DNA from: JAFNGF01 sp964567045
GTDB lineage: Bacteria; Planctomycetota; Phycisphaerae; Sedimentisphaerales; Anaerobacaceae
Direction: 5' to 3'
Length of the DNA stretch: 44,670 nucleotides
NCBI GenBank assembly: GCA_964567045.1
Contig: CAZMLE010000029.1
Location: 1-44,670 of the forward strand
Shown: positions 1 through 8,616 of the stretch, piece after piece
Position numbering within the stretch: position 1 is the first letter of the stretch
Layout of the letters: the number at the start of each line of letters is the position of its first letter
Notes under the pieces: model-generated
What the model was told of the DNA's origin: nothing
Seen by the model: only the letters and a program-made list of their open reading frames with translations
Databases searched by the model: none
Program-made: the position numbers and the translations under genes

Positions 1-200
1 AAGTGCCGGCTAATCGAATCGGCTTTCAATTCTATTCGCTGTCGCAGCTAAAAGTTCTGCAGGAAATCATAACAATTAGCGTATTCGCTGTGTTTTGCGT
101 GCTGTATATGAAAGAGGCATTGAAGCTCGACTTTTTGTGGGCTGCTTTGTGTTTAGCCGGCGCTGCATATTTTATGTTCCGACACATCGCTGCACCATAA
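1..200 (+). CDS. DMT-superfamily / DUF486 membrane protein, C-terminal part
   Basis: The reading frame is open from the first base of the window. The GTG at position 3 lies inside the family's conserved Q-V-P-A-N-R-I-G stretch, so it is an internal valine and the true start is upstream of the window. The visible 66 residues contain two hydrophobic segments (about residues 22-38 and 46-60) and the K-E-x-L-K-L-D-x-L-W linker typical of the C-terminus of DUF486 proteins, which are small four-helix relatives of drug/metabolite transporters. The substrate is unknown. It ends at TAA 198-200, followed by an 8-bp hairpin (217-224 with 228-235) without a T-run. Family assignment is from recognised sequence; function is not inferred further. 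Confidence 0.8.
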   Translation, partial: VPANRIGFQFYSLSQLKVLQEIITISVFAVFCVLYMKEALKLDFLWAALCLAGAAYFMFRHIAAP

Positions 201-263
201 GCCCGCGATGTTTAGCCGTCGCCGGCACGGCGACGCCAAAGCACTTATTCAAGAAATGAAAAA

Positions 264-329
264 GGTGGTAGACTCTACCAAGAATTGACCCGCCAAAAAT
301 GGTCGGGGCAGTTCCCGGAGTCTACCACC
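264..329. repeat. 12-bp perfect inverted repeat around a nested palindrome
   Basis: GGTGGTAGACTC at 264-275 is exactly complementary to 318-329, leaving a 42-nt loop. The left arm also lies in a local palindrome (266-272 with 274-280, one central base), so two mutually exclusive hairpins are possible. It sits between the convergent ends of the DUF486 gene and gspD. A bidirectional transcription-end structure is the simplest reading, but there is no T-run. Confidence 0.5.
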
Positions 330-357
330 AACATCGACAAGATTCTGTGACAAAAGA

Positions 358-3300
358 CTACTTCGGCTCCGCGGCACTATCCTCTTTGTTCAGAGGCCCA
401 AGCGTGTTCTTGAGCTCTTGCTGGATGCTCTCAAGCTTGGCCTTGTTGTCTTTCAGCTCCTGCTGTGCCTCCGGCAGCATATTTTCCAGTTCGTCGACCA
501 CATAGGGCGTAATGAAAACAATCAGCTCGTTGTTGGCCTCTATAGTCTCCTCATGTCCAAAGAGACCGCCGATCAAAGGGATGTCGCCCAGAAGTGGGAG
601 CTTCCTTTGAATTTTCCGGTTTTCCTCCGACAGGATGCCGCCCAGCATGATGGTCTGGCCATTCTTAACAATCATGTTGGTCGTCGTCTCCATCTCGCTG
701 CGATATGGCATTTGGAATCTTTCTTCTGCTGTAAGTTGTGAGAGAACCACATTCACAATCATGTCCACATTCTTTTCCGGGGTGATACTCGGCCGCCCAC
801 GCAGGGTCATACCCACTCTTTGAAATTCATAACTTTGTTGGGCCAACCCCGTCGATGTTATTGTCGTGCCTGTAGAGAATGGAACTTTCTGACCTTTGAA
901 GAAAGTGGCCTCTTCGTTGTCTTTAGTCCAGACTGTCTGCTGATTGAGAACCTTCCCGTGTGTTTTCTTAATCAGAAAATCAATCATCGCATATACATCC
1001 GTTCCTACACCCAGCATAGTTCCACTCCCCCCCGCTGCGGCCCCTGTGAGGCTGGCAAACGGATTGTCAGACATTGGCGAGATCAAAATGTTCTGACCAT
1101 TCTCCAGCCCGTACTTACCCACATTGGTGAGGTTTGACAATGCCAAAACCGAATTTTCCCCAAGAGTGCCGAAGGCTGTAGAGTTTGTTGCCAATTCTAC
1201 GCCGAGTGATGTCACCTTCGAGTGGTCAACCTCCACAACGATTGCTCTAATCATGACCTGCTTGCCGGGGATGTCGAGTTCATGAATCAGTTGCTCAATG
1301 TTGGCCATAAACTGTGGAGGGGCAAGGACAAGAAGCGATTTGCTATGGATATCCGGAACAAAGCGTACTTTGCCTATGATGTTACTTATCGGTTCTTCTG
1401 TGGTGCTGGTCCGACCGGTGGTCCACCAGGGCCTAAATTCGGCTGTACTAGTACCACCTGTGCTTGAGCCACCACCACTGCTTGCCCCGCTTGTACTCGC
1501 GCTTTGGTTCGTGCTTTCCATTGAGTATGCGCTGAGACCCTGTTGGCTTCGGCGAACCGTCGCCGTGGTTCCTAACTCGTTGAACAGGGCATTGAGGCGT
1601 TCAGCCAGGTCTTCCGGGTTTGAGTACTTGAGCGTTACAACCTTGGGCACCTGGGCCATCTCCTCTTTGTCAAGGTCAAGCACCAACTGCTCAATAACGT
1701 CGTATGCCTCGGGAATCTTGCTTATTACGATTATCTTCTTTGTTCCCGGCACGTCTTCGAAGGTCAACTGTCCATAAAGTGGTCCGACAATCTTTTGCCT
1801 TTGCTGCGACATGCTCGATCCGCCGAACATAATATCCATAATTGAGACTCTTGAGGTCGTCGAGGTTTGACTAAAAAGTGTGTTAAGCAAATCAGCCAAT
1901 TGGACCGGGTCGGAATTCTTCAGCTCAATTATTCTTGGCTTGACTTCATTCACATCGAGGGGCCTATCCCATTCGGCTATCTCAGCACGGATTTTCTCCA
2001 TGTTCTCAGGCGAGGCGATCACCGTAACTTGTTTGAGCGAAGCATACGATAGTACCTTCACCATACTAGTCGAGGAGGCAGAACTTCCCCGGCCAGAGCG
2101 TGACCCAAAGGAGAAAAATGGATTATAAGAGGATCCACTGCTGCTATAGGTTCCTTCTTGATAAAGCGTGTCTATATTTGTCTTAATTTGGTCCGGGTCA
2201 GCGTACTTTAGCTTAAAATGCTGCGTCTCGAATTGACCGGGAGGAATATCCATCTCGGCAATAATTTTCTTGACCATCTCTCGCAGGTCTTTCCTGCCGA
2301 ATACAAGAACCTGCCTTGAATTTTCCAACGGCTCAACAACAACGCTGGGCAGAAATTCCGTCCCGGGCAGGTTTCTGAACCCATCTTGGATACTATTCTG
2401 TACTTCGTCGGCGTCAGCATATCTGAGTTGAACCACCTCGTATTCCGACTCGACCGGTTCTTCCCTGTCCAGCTTCTTTATCCACTCATCGATTAGTTTC
2501 ATATCCCCAGCCGATGCTCTGGCGATGATCCACTTGCGTCTCGGCTCCGGGATAAGAATGATTTGCCCGCGGGTCGACGCAACGACAACAGATGTTGCTG
2601 TCCCTGCACCTTTCGATAAATCAGTTTTTGCTTGTTGACTGCTGCCGGAAGACTGAGAGCTTGCCTGCTGAAACCCTGGGGGACCGCCAAATGGGCCCCG
2701 GTCGCCACGACTGCTGCGGCTGGTGCTCAAGCCCTGGCTCTGACCTAACAAGATCTTCAACATCTGAACGATCTCTGAAGGGTCTCCATGCTCAACAGTG
2801 AAAATGCCCGTTTCGCTTTGCTCGGCTGTCGGCACGTCAAACTCTGCTACAATCCGCTCGAGGCGCATCAGATTCTGAACCGTGTCGATCACCAAAAGAG
2901 TGCTAGTAGTTTCATCCGCGCTAACATAGCCGTACTCGCTAACCAGAGGCTGAATAACCTGGGCCATCTGAGCAGGACGGTAACTTTCCATCTTAAAGAA
3001 CTTTTGAACTATCTGGTCCTTATTTTCGATCAAGGCCAGCGGTTGGGTATCTGGTATGGTGGGAACAAAGCCGAGTTTTGCACCCTTAATAGGCGTAATA
3101 TAGATTGCATCATCCAGATGCTCGGCGACAAAGCCTTTCAGCCGCAACGCACCGTAAATATGGGCAAGCGCCTTGCTTCTGGGCAGTTGCCCCGGCGCAT
3201 ATATGCTCACTCTGATTTTCTCTGCCTCTTCGGCTGGAATAACCGTCTTGCCGGTCCACTCCGCGATCTTCTGAACAATCTGCCTCATCTCCACATTCTT

Positions 3301-3756
3301 CAGGTTCAGGGCTTCCATGGGCTGATTGGCGTCATTAACGTCGGTTATCCTTCCGAGCCGGCCGCCAGGGCCTGAACGTCCTTCAAAGCCGGCGAATTCT
3401 CCGGACCGGCGAAAATCAGACCCGCCCTCCACTTGTCCTGGACGTCTTCCGGGACCTCTACGCTCACCAGCGTCAGCTAATCTTGGCGGCTGATTGGCAT
3501 CGGCGCCAGTCTTAGGCTCATTGACGTCAGCCGATTTACTGGGCCCAGCAACATCGGATGCTGCCACCGGCTCAGTTGTGTCGGCCAGCGTTTCCAGTTC
3601 GTCCGGTTCATACCATTCATCCAAGTCGCTTACTACTTCGGTCTCAACCGGCTTTTCTGCCAGCGCCGGCATCGGAGGATAAAAGCCGACCCTCCAAATG
3701 ATAGAGACTGCCGCTATGGCAACTACAATCCACATTATCAACATTGACCGTTTCAC
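358..3756 (-). CDS. gspD: Type II secretion outer-membrane secretin GspD
   Basis: This is the outer-membrane channel of the type II secretion system, 1132 residues and longer than the usual 650-750. An N-terminal membrane segment (about residues 5-22) is followed by an acidic, Pro/Gly-rich linker. Next come an N0 domain (about 145-235) and an unusually long series of N1-type repeats, each starting like xVxLxYxDPxxL, to about residue 855, interspersed with Ser/Gly-rich loops. The secretin barrel follows, with the diagnostic L-P-L-L-G-D-I-P-L-I-G-G-L-F near the C-terminus and a charged tail. I chose GTG 3756 because GAGG lies 8 nt upstream; a GTG 9 nt earlier has no ribosome site. It is the last gene of the operon. 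The extra N-domains imply a long periplasmic vestibule (inference). Confidence 0.93.
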   Translation of the reverse strand: MKRSMLIMWIVVAIAAVSIIWRVGFYPPMPALAEKPVETEVVSDLDEWYEPDELETLADTTEPVAASDVAGPSKSADVNEPKTGADANQPPRLADAGERRGPGRRPGQVEGGSDFRRSGEFAGFEGRSGPGGRLGRITDVNDANQPMEALNLKNVEMRQIVQKIAEWTGKTVIPAEEAEKIRVSIYAPGQLPRSKALAHIYGALRLKGFVAEHLDDAIYITPIKGAKLGFVPTIPDTQPLALIENKDQIVQKFFKMESYRPAQMAQVIQPLVSEYGYVSADETTSTLLVIDTVQNLMRLERIVAEFDVPTAEQSETGIFTVEHGDPSEIVQMLKILLGQSQGLSTSRSSRGDRGPFGGPPGFQQASSQSSGSSQQAKTDLSKGAGTATSVVVASTRGQIILIPEPRRKWIIARASAGDMKLIDEWIKKLDREEPVESEYEVVQLRYADADEVQNSIQDGFRNLPGTEFLPSVVVEPLENSRQVLVFGRKDLREMVKKIIAEMDIPPGQFETQHFKLKYADPDQIKTNIDTLYQEGTYSSSGSSYNPFFSFGSRSGRGSSASSTSMVKVLSYASLKQVTVIASPENMEKIRAEIAEWDRPLDVNEVKPRIIELKNSDPVQLADLLNTLFSQTSTTSRVSIMDIMFGGSSMSQQRQKIVGPLYGQLTFEDVPGTKKIIVISKIPEAYDVIEQLVLDLDKEEMAQVPKVVTLKYSNPEDLAERLNALFNELGTTATVRRSQQGLSAYSMESTNQSASTSGASSGGGSSTGGTSTAEFRPWWTTGRTSTTEEPISNIIGKVRFVPDIHSKSLLVLAPPQFMANIEQLIHELDIPGKQVMIRAIVVEVDHSKVTSLGVELATNSTAFGTLGENSVLALSNLTNVGKYGLENGQNILISPMSDNPFASLTGAAAGGSGTMLGVGTDVYAMIDFLIKKTHGKVLNQQTVWTKDNEEATFFKGQKVPFSTGTTITSTGLAQQSYEFQRVGMTLRGRPSITPEKNVDMIVNVVLSQLTAEERFQMPYRSEMETTTNMIVKNGQTIMLGGILSEENRKIQRKLPLLGDIPLIGGLFGHEETIEANNELIVFITPYVVDELENMLPEAQQELKDNKAKLESIQQELKNTLGPLNKEDSAAEPK

Positions 3757-3828
3757 GTTAATCACCTCGCTTTGCTTTTCTTTGCGCCGACTGGCGACTA
3801 CTTCTCAGACTATTTTGTCCTTAAACTA

Positions 3829-4422
3829 TTATTTCTGCTCCTCAGACTTACTTTCCTGTTCTGTGGCTTTTTCGACTTGTGCGTCAGGTTGGGCAGCTTC
3901 TTTGGGAGGCTCATTAGGAGATGCCGGCCTTTCCATTTGAGGCCCGGGCCCAAATGCTTCGCGCATTTTGGCCTTGAACTGCTCCCTCTCTTGCTCAGAC
4001 ATGCTCTCCCATTTTTCCTTCATCTTCTCGAATTGCTCTTTTAGTTTGGCCATTTCTTCCGGGGCCATCTGGGGAAATCCTTGCCTGTCTGGCGGCAAGC
4101 TGGGGCTGAATTTCTCACGTACTTGAGCCCTGAACTTTTCCTTTTCCTGCTCCGACATATTGGCCGTTTTTTCTATCATCTTGGCTCGTTGCTCTTTCAG
4201 TCGAGCTTTTTCTTGCTCGGACAGCTCCTGTTTGCGTCCTGGGCCTGGTCCAGGCATTGGCCGTTCGGGACCAGGTTTTTTGCCCGGCTGTGTGATTTTT
4301 GGGGAATTGACGGCCACCGCACGCTGGAGCCTGACTTCTCGAATGTAACGGCCTACTCCCCAGGCGGCAACAAGCACCACAACAGCGGCTACGACTGATA
4401 TTATTGCGCTATACTGTTTCAT
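3829..4422 (-). CDS. Single-pass membrane protein with Glu/Lys-rich repeats, in T2SS operon
   Basis: I do not recognise this 197-residue protein. It has one N-terminal membrane helix (about residues 7-25), then a Pro/Gly-rich linker and a highly charged, probably helical region. That region repeats a unit close to M-S-E-Q-E-x-E-x-F-x-A-x-x-R-E-x-F three to four times, followed by an acidic Gln/Glu tail. The same repeat type occurs at the C-terminus of the preceding gene (4447-5187). Start ATG 4422 has GAGGTGA just upstream. Position between the GspC-like gene and gspD suggests an inner-membrane-anchored periplasmic protein of the secretion apparatus (inference). Resemblance to periplasmic Spy/CpxP-like or Heat-resistance helical repeats is only compositional. 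Confidence 0.7.
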   Translation of the reverse strand: MKQYSAIISVVAAVVVLVAAWGVGRYIREVRLQRAVAVNSPKITQPGKKPGPERPMPGPGPGRKQELSEQEKARLKEQRAKMIEKTANMSEQEKEKFRAQVREKFSPSLPPDRQGFPQMAPEEMAKLKEQFEKMKEKWESMSEQEREQFKAKMREAFGPGPQMERPASPNEPPKEAAQPDAQVEKATEQESKSEEQK

Positions 4423-4446
4423 ATTAGCTCACCTCAATTAAATTAT

Positions 4447-5187
4447 CTATCGTCCTCTGCGACCAGGCCCGCGGTCGCCTTCGCCACCTCGTCCGCCAAA
4501 TCTCTGACGCATTTCGTCTCTCATTCTTTCTCTTTCTGCATCAGACATATTCTCAAATCGCCCTCTCATGGCCATGAATTGCTCTCTCATTCTGGCTCTA
4601 TCTTCTTCGGAGAGATTGCCGAACATCCCCATGCCCGGCCCGCCGGGCATGGGCGGTCCTCCGGAAGCTTGAACCATCGCAGCTCCTTCTCCGCCGGCTC
4701 CTTCTGCCTTGGCTACTTCCGCTCCGGGCCTGGCCCCAGACGGGCCGGCAGGGGTCGGCGCATCAATTGGGGCAAAAACCTTTTCTTGGCCATCCCACTC
4801 CATCTTGATCCGCGTGGGTTCAATGGCTACGATCTTTGCGTCACCAACCATTTGGCCGAGTTTGTACCAGGTGTCGTTTATCAACACTTCATCCCCCATT
4901 ATGCCTGATACGGCGCTTACGGGGTGCTGCTTCGGGGGAGGCGGAGCGAACAGATTCTTCTTCTTCAGCTCATCGGCGACTGTTTTGGAATCAGCGAAGC
5001 GTTTCTCCACCTCGTTGGCATCCGGCTTGCTCTGAGCGACAGCGTCTTTCAACAAGGTGCTGGCCTTGCTCGAATCCACAAGAAAACCTCTGACCTGCAG
5101 TAAAATCAAAACTGCACAGACTGTCGATGCACCGAGCAGCAATATCGAGGCGAAATTCCTTTTTTGTTTTAGATGCTCATATCTCAT
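4447..5187 (-). CDS. GspC/PilP-like inner-membrane protein of T2SS
   Basis: The 246-residue protein starts with a cytoplasmic tail M-R-Y-E-H-L-K-Q-K-R and a membrane helix (about 13-32). A periplasmic linker and a small beta domain follow, reading xSGIMGDEVLINDxWYKLGQ then KIVAIEPTxIKMEWDG. That is the pattern of the GspC HR / PilP domain, which contacts the secretin. The C-terminus is Gly/Pro-rich and ends with a charged Met/Arg repeat (M-S-D-A-E-R-E-R-M-R) and an Arg/Gly tail. I chose ATG 5187 because GGAGG lies 7 nt upstream; a longer frame to 5244 would overlap gspM and lacks such a site. Assignment rests on domain order and the gene position before gspD; PilP is the alternative name. Confidence 0.72.
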   Translation of the reverse strand: MRYEHLKQKRNFASILLLGASTVCAVLILLQVRGFLVDSSKASTLLKDAVAQSKPDANEVEKRFADSKTVADELKKKNLFAPPPPKQHPVSAVSGIMGDEVLINDTWYKLGQMVGDAKIVAIEPTRIKMEWDGQEKVFAPIDAPTPAGPSGARPGAEVAKAEGAGGEGAAMVQASGGPPMPGGPGMGMFGNLSEEDRARMREQFMAMRGRFENMSDAERERMRDEMRQRFGGRGGEGDRGPGRRGR

Positions 5188-5233
5188 ATATTTACCTCCA
5201 TAGACTCCGAAGCACTTTTTTGCCTTGGGTCGG

Positions 5234-5761
5234 TCATTTAGCAAATGTCGTTAACGTTAGATTCAGATCAACATCCTGGCGTTGGCCGGGCTGCTGTTTT
5301 GTATCGCACTGTATTCGTATCTCCTCGATGCTAACCAGATAAGGGTTCTCTCTAAGCGCGGCAAGCAGATCGAGCACTTGCCCAAACCTGCATTTTGCGC
5401 TGCACTTCAAGCGTAGCAGCTTGTACTGAGACTGCCGTGACGGGCTGGGCAGGACCTGCAGCGGTTCGCTTTTTATACCCGCTTTCTTTAACTGCTCGTT
5501 CAGCTTATCTCTGAATAGAAGCTCTTGTTCCGCCTCGGCCTTGGGCATCTCGAAAACGGGCACAATCGACAATATACCCGCTTGTTTAGCTTCGTCCGCG
5601 CCGACAAGTTTCAATTCGGCTCTCATCGTGGCCAGCGATTCTCTGGTTTTGCCCCAGCGATCAAGCCATCCGGTGCCAAACACGATCAGCACGATAGCAA
5701 TCGCGCCGGCGGCCCCAACCATCAGTATTCTTTTTTGTTTTTGGCTCAATTTCTTTATCAT
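5234..5761 (-). CDS. gspM: GspM/PilO-like inner-membrane protein
   Basis: This 175-residue protein has a cationic N-terminus, a membrane helix (about 11-30), a coiled-coil stretch (about 35-100) and a C-terminal ferredoxin-like half. The last part reads G-Q-V-L-D-L-L-A-A-L then P-Y-L-V-S-I-E-E-I-R-I, the pattern of GspM/PilO proteins. Such proteins pair with GspL/PilN on the periplasmic face of the inner membrane. Its ATG overlaps the gspL stop as ATGA (5758-5761), indicating translational coupling. Assignment combines architecture and operon position; sequence identity in this family is always low. Confidence 0.8.
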   Translation of the reverse strand: MIKKLSQKQKRILMVGAAGAIAIVLIVFGTGWLDRWGKTRESLATMRAELKLVGADEAKQAGILSIVPVFEMPKAEAEQELLFRDKLNEQLKKAGIKSEPLQVLPSPSRQSQYKLLRLKCSAKCRFGQVLDLLAALRENPYLVSIEEIRIQCDTKQQPGQRQDVDLNLTLTTFAK

Positions 5762-7263
5762 GGTTTTCTCAACTCTGGGCTTCTTATCTGCGCAGTCTTT
5801 TTGGTAAATGTCTTATAATGGAAAGTAAGAGTGAATTTAAGCCTCTTGGTCTTGCTGTCTCTGGATGTATTTTGTATATTCACATCTGTTATGCCCTTTT
5901 TACTCAGCAGAGATTTCTGAAAATCGTACAACTGGTCGTTGTCCTGGACCTGACCGCTTATGCTTACCGGCTGGCCCTTTTTGAAATAGAAGCTATCCAG
6001 CGTTATGCCTCGACTATCGCCTGAGTTTATATCGCTGAGAAGCTGCAGCAGGTCTGGTCTCTGTTGTGCAACGGTCTTTAGGAGTGTCTGCCGCTGCACA
6101 AGCTCTTTGAAACCTGCTTCTGCCGTCAGCCGGCTCAGCCGCTTTTCGGTGGCCACGTCGAGCCCATAGGACACAATAGCCAACACAGTCAACAGCACCG
6201 CCGCGATCGCCCCGGCTATTTTCAGCGAATGCAAACCGTAGTCCTTTCTTTTCGTGCCTGTCGGCTCGTATAGGTTTTCAAAGAGATTCAGACCGTCTGC
6301 AGGCTTTTCAATCGCCATCAGGGCAAGACCTATCGGCAGTCTGTATTCATAGAGCTGTGCGGGGCTAAACCCGCTTTGCGACCGTAAGATTCCGACCTCT
6401 GGCAGAGCTACTCTGGCGTCCAATCCTGCCGATCTCAAACAGGAGACCATGCTTTCTATGGCGTCACCACCATCCGACAGCACAAGAACCGGCAAGTGTG
6501 TCTGTTCGGAGTAACCGGAAGATTCTAAAACGCTCCTGATATCCTGCGAGAGTCTATCGGTTACCTCTGTTTGATCAAATAAGTCTCCCCCGCCGGGAAG
6601 GTTCAGACTTGTCTGCACATAATCCTCCAGACCGATATCCAAGACCACGGCGTTGCTCAGATGCCCCCCCTCAACCAGGCAGAGCTGTGTGCTTCGTGCA
6701 GTCAGACTTACCACCAGAGCATCCTGTTTGCTCTCTGAAAACACTGTTTTCCACGCTGTTACTATTGCTTCACAGTCTAACAGTATTCTTGCCGGCTCAA
6801 AACTGCGCACACTATCGACAAGTGCCTGCAAAAGCTTTTTTCTCGCTGCGGCTATGGTAATAGGCACCTTACCGTTGCGAGCGGGGCCTTGCCGCCAGGC
6901 TATTTCCATCTGTTCGGCAGGCAGCGGCAGCATAGCCTCCGCCTGCATTTTGACTATCGATTCTATTTGGTCCTCTCCAACCGCAGGCGCATCGATGCGG
7001 TAAAAGGCCACGGCCGTCGAGTCAAAACCAACCACCCCTACTCTGTCATGGCTGAACCTTACATGCTTGGCTGTGACCGGTGGCAGGCCGCACTCGGCTG
7101 CAAAGCCGCTCCAGTCCCCATCGCTTGCTTTGCTGCTTTTAGTCCAGACGACTTCGAAATCGGCGTCCCGCTTTCTAAGCTCAACAGCTTTGAACTTATT
7201 TTCCTCCTGCGCAATTGCAATCGCCGACTGCCCTGCTGCTCTATTAGCTTCGCTGCTGCTCAT
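5758..7263 (-). CDS. gspL: GspL/PilM-PilN-type assembly platform protein
   Basis: The 501-residue protein has an actin-like cytoplasmic N-terminal half resembling PilM/GspL. Landmarks are V-G-V-V-G-F-D-S-T-A-V, a Q-M-E-I-A-W-R patch and an I-L-L-D-C-E-A segment. A membrane helix follows (about 348-367), then a coiled coil and a PilN-like periplasmic domain ending in L-K-F-T-L-T-F-H-Y. In T2SS this protein recruits the GspE ATPase and binds GspM. ATG 7263 overlaps the gspK stop as TGATG, and I prefer it to a TTG one codon upstream. The fusion of PilM-like and PilN-like halves is the ordinary GspL layout. Confidence 0.82.
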   Translation of the reverse strand: MSSSEANRAAGQSAIAIAQEENKFKAVELRKRDADFEVVWTKSSKASDGDWSGFAAECGLPPVTAKHVRFSHDRVGVVGFDSTAVAFYRIDAPAVGEDQIESIVKMQAEAMLPLPAEQMEIAWRQGPARNGKVPITIAAARKKLLQALVDSVRSFEPARILLDCEAIVTAWKTVFSESKQDALVVSLTARSTQLCLVEGGHLSNAVVLDIGLEDYVQTSLNLPGGGDLFDQTEVTDRLSQDIRSVLESSGYSEQTHLPVLVLSDGGDAIESMVSCLRSAGLDARVALPEVGILRSQSGFSPAQLYEYRLPIGLALMAIEKPADGLNLFENLYEPTGTKRKDYGLHSLKIAGAIAAVLLTVLAIVSYGLDVATEKRLSRLTAEAGFKELVQRQTLLKTVAQQRPDLLQLLSDINSGDSRGITLDSFYFKKGQPVSISGQVQDNDQLYDFQKSLLSKKGITDVNIQNTSRDSKTKRLKFTLTFHYKTFTKKTAQIRSPELRKP

Positions 7264-8564
7264 CAATTACTTGCTCCCTGGTACCGATAAAGTATCTTGT
7301 AAGGGCTTGAACTTCTATCTACTACTGCTTCTGCTTGCAGTGTCAGGCCGCTATCTGAGCCCCGGCTTGCCGTCGCAAAACAGCGGATGGTAAAAACATC
7401 CGACCGGGTCGTAATGTTGTTCGCGATCCTCTTGAAGGCATCCAGATTCACCAACCCTAACTCCATCAACTCCGCGATGCTCTGCATTCCATCTGCCAAA
7501 CCCTGTCGGTAGGCAACTATGTTCTCGGCAACTTGCCAGGCCTGGTCATCGCCTCCCAACAACGCCACGAGCACCTCCTTCGCTGCTGTGTTGATGTTGA
7601 CCTTGCCCGGTATCTGTTGCTGGCTATCCACCGTTATCTTGTCTGCTATTTGGTAGAACGTTTGCATGTCCAAAGTTGCCGACTGGCCTGCAGTGCTGCT
7701 CGAGCTGCTGCCGGGGTTTGTGGACGTACTGGAGTCTATCAAATCCACAATGCTTGTGAACTGACTATTGCTGCGTCTCTGCACAATCGCCCTGGCCACG
7801 GAGCTGCTTATCCCCAGGGATTGCTGCAACTGGTTTTCGTCAGCTTGGTTTATGTTAATTCTTGCGCTGCCTTGGGCGTCTACGTTCTTACTATAAGAAT
7901 AGCAGGTCAAGAACGATATCCAGCCCTTATCCAACTCATCATCTCTATCATCGGCTGGTGGATTTTCGTCGCCGTCCTGCTCATTGTAGTCTAACTGGCC
8001 GTTGAAGTTCGTGTCCTCGCCATACAGTAGCTGTTCTGTTACGTCTCTGACCAAAAGCAGCTCGCGTATTGTCCTGAAAGGGCCGTTGCGAATCGTATAC
8101 TTGAAGGGCAAATTCTCATAGTATCCTCCTTCAACGCCCAGCCCGCTTGGCGTATCATCCTTGTCCCGCCAGTCGATTATCGCATCTGCTATGTACTCTT
8201 CCATGTACGGCAGCCCCATGAGCTGCTCTTTGGTGGCGGTATTTATATTGAGCTTGCCAGCCTCGTCAATCACCCGGACGTTATACAAGCAACCTTCCAG
8301 GCTGACATTATTTAAGTCAGTGTCGTTGTCGCTCCACAGGTCCAGCAGATGGTCACTCTCTCTGGTGTCTTCATTCAATAGCGCGACGGCTTTCTCAATC
8401 CCTGCCCGACAAGCCCACTTGCAGCGAGTCTCCTCGGTCCTCAGAAGGCGGACCCTCGTATCGAGCATGGCGCTGCGACCAACAGTCGCAACGATAACCG
8501 TCAACACTACGACTATCCACAGCACCGCTACGAGAACGAACCCTTTTTTTTCAGTAACACAAGA
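7263..8564 (-). CDS. gspK: Minor pseudopilin GspK (general secretion pathway protein K)
   Basis: About 433 residues. The prepilin signature is K-K-G-F-V-L-V-A-V-L-W-I-V-V-V-L just after a short leader, with the tip-pseudopilin W typical of GspK. Two helix-hairpin-helix-like GspK repeats follow: the first has K-L-N-I-N-T-A-T-K-E-Q-L, later ones have I-N-I-N-Q-A-D-E-N-Q-L and K-V-N-I-N-T-A-A-K-E-V-L. GspK caps the pseudopilus with GspI and GspJ. The frame stays open upstream, but that part is only the gspJ Gln/Gly tail read in another frame, so I place the start at ATG 8564. The GAGG 12-14 nt upstream is farther than normal, and a GTG at about 8600 is possible. Confidence 0.85.
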   Translation of the reverse strand, partial: SCVTEKKGFVLVAVLWIVVVLTVIVATVGRSAMLDTRVRLLRTEETRCKWACRAGIEKAVALLNEDTRESDHLLDLWSDNDTDLNNVSLEGCLYNVRVIDEAGKLNINTATKEQLMGLPYMEEYIADAIIDWRDKDDTPSGLGVEGGYYENLPFKYTIRNGPFRTIRELLLVRDVTEQLLYGEDTNFNGQLDYNEQDGDENPPADDRDDELDKGWISFLTCYSYSKNVDAQGSARININQADENQLQQSLGISSSVARAIVQRRSNSQFTSIVDLIDSSTSTNPGSSSSSTAGQSATLDMQTFYQIADKITVDSQQQIPGKVNINTAAKEVLVALLGGDDQAWQVAENIVAYRQGLADGMQSIAELMELGLVNLDAFKRIANNITTRSDVFTIRCFATASRGSDSGLTLQAEAVVDRSSSPYKILYRYQGASN

Positions 8565-8616
8565 CATCGTTTCTGCTAAAACCTCATCTGCTATTTTCAC
8601 TGTGACCTGTTTCTTA

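Noticed and set aside
4447..5244. Longer GspC-like start at 5244
   Set aside because: It overlaps gspM and lacks a ribosome site, whereas ATG 5187 has GGAGG at ideal spacing and puts the membrane helix near the N-terminus.
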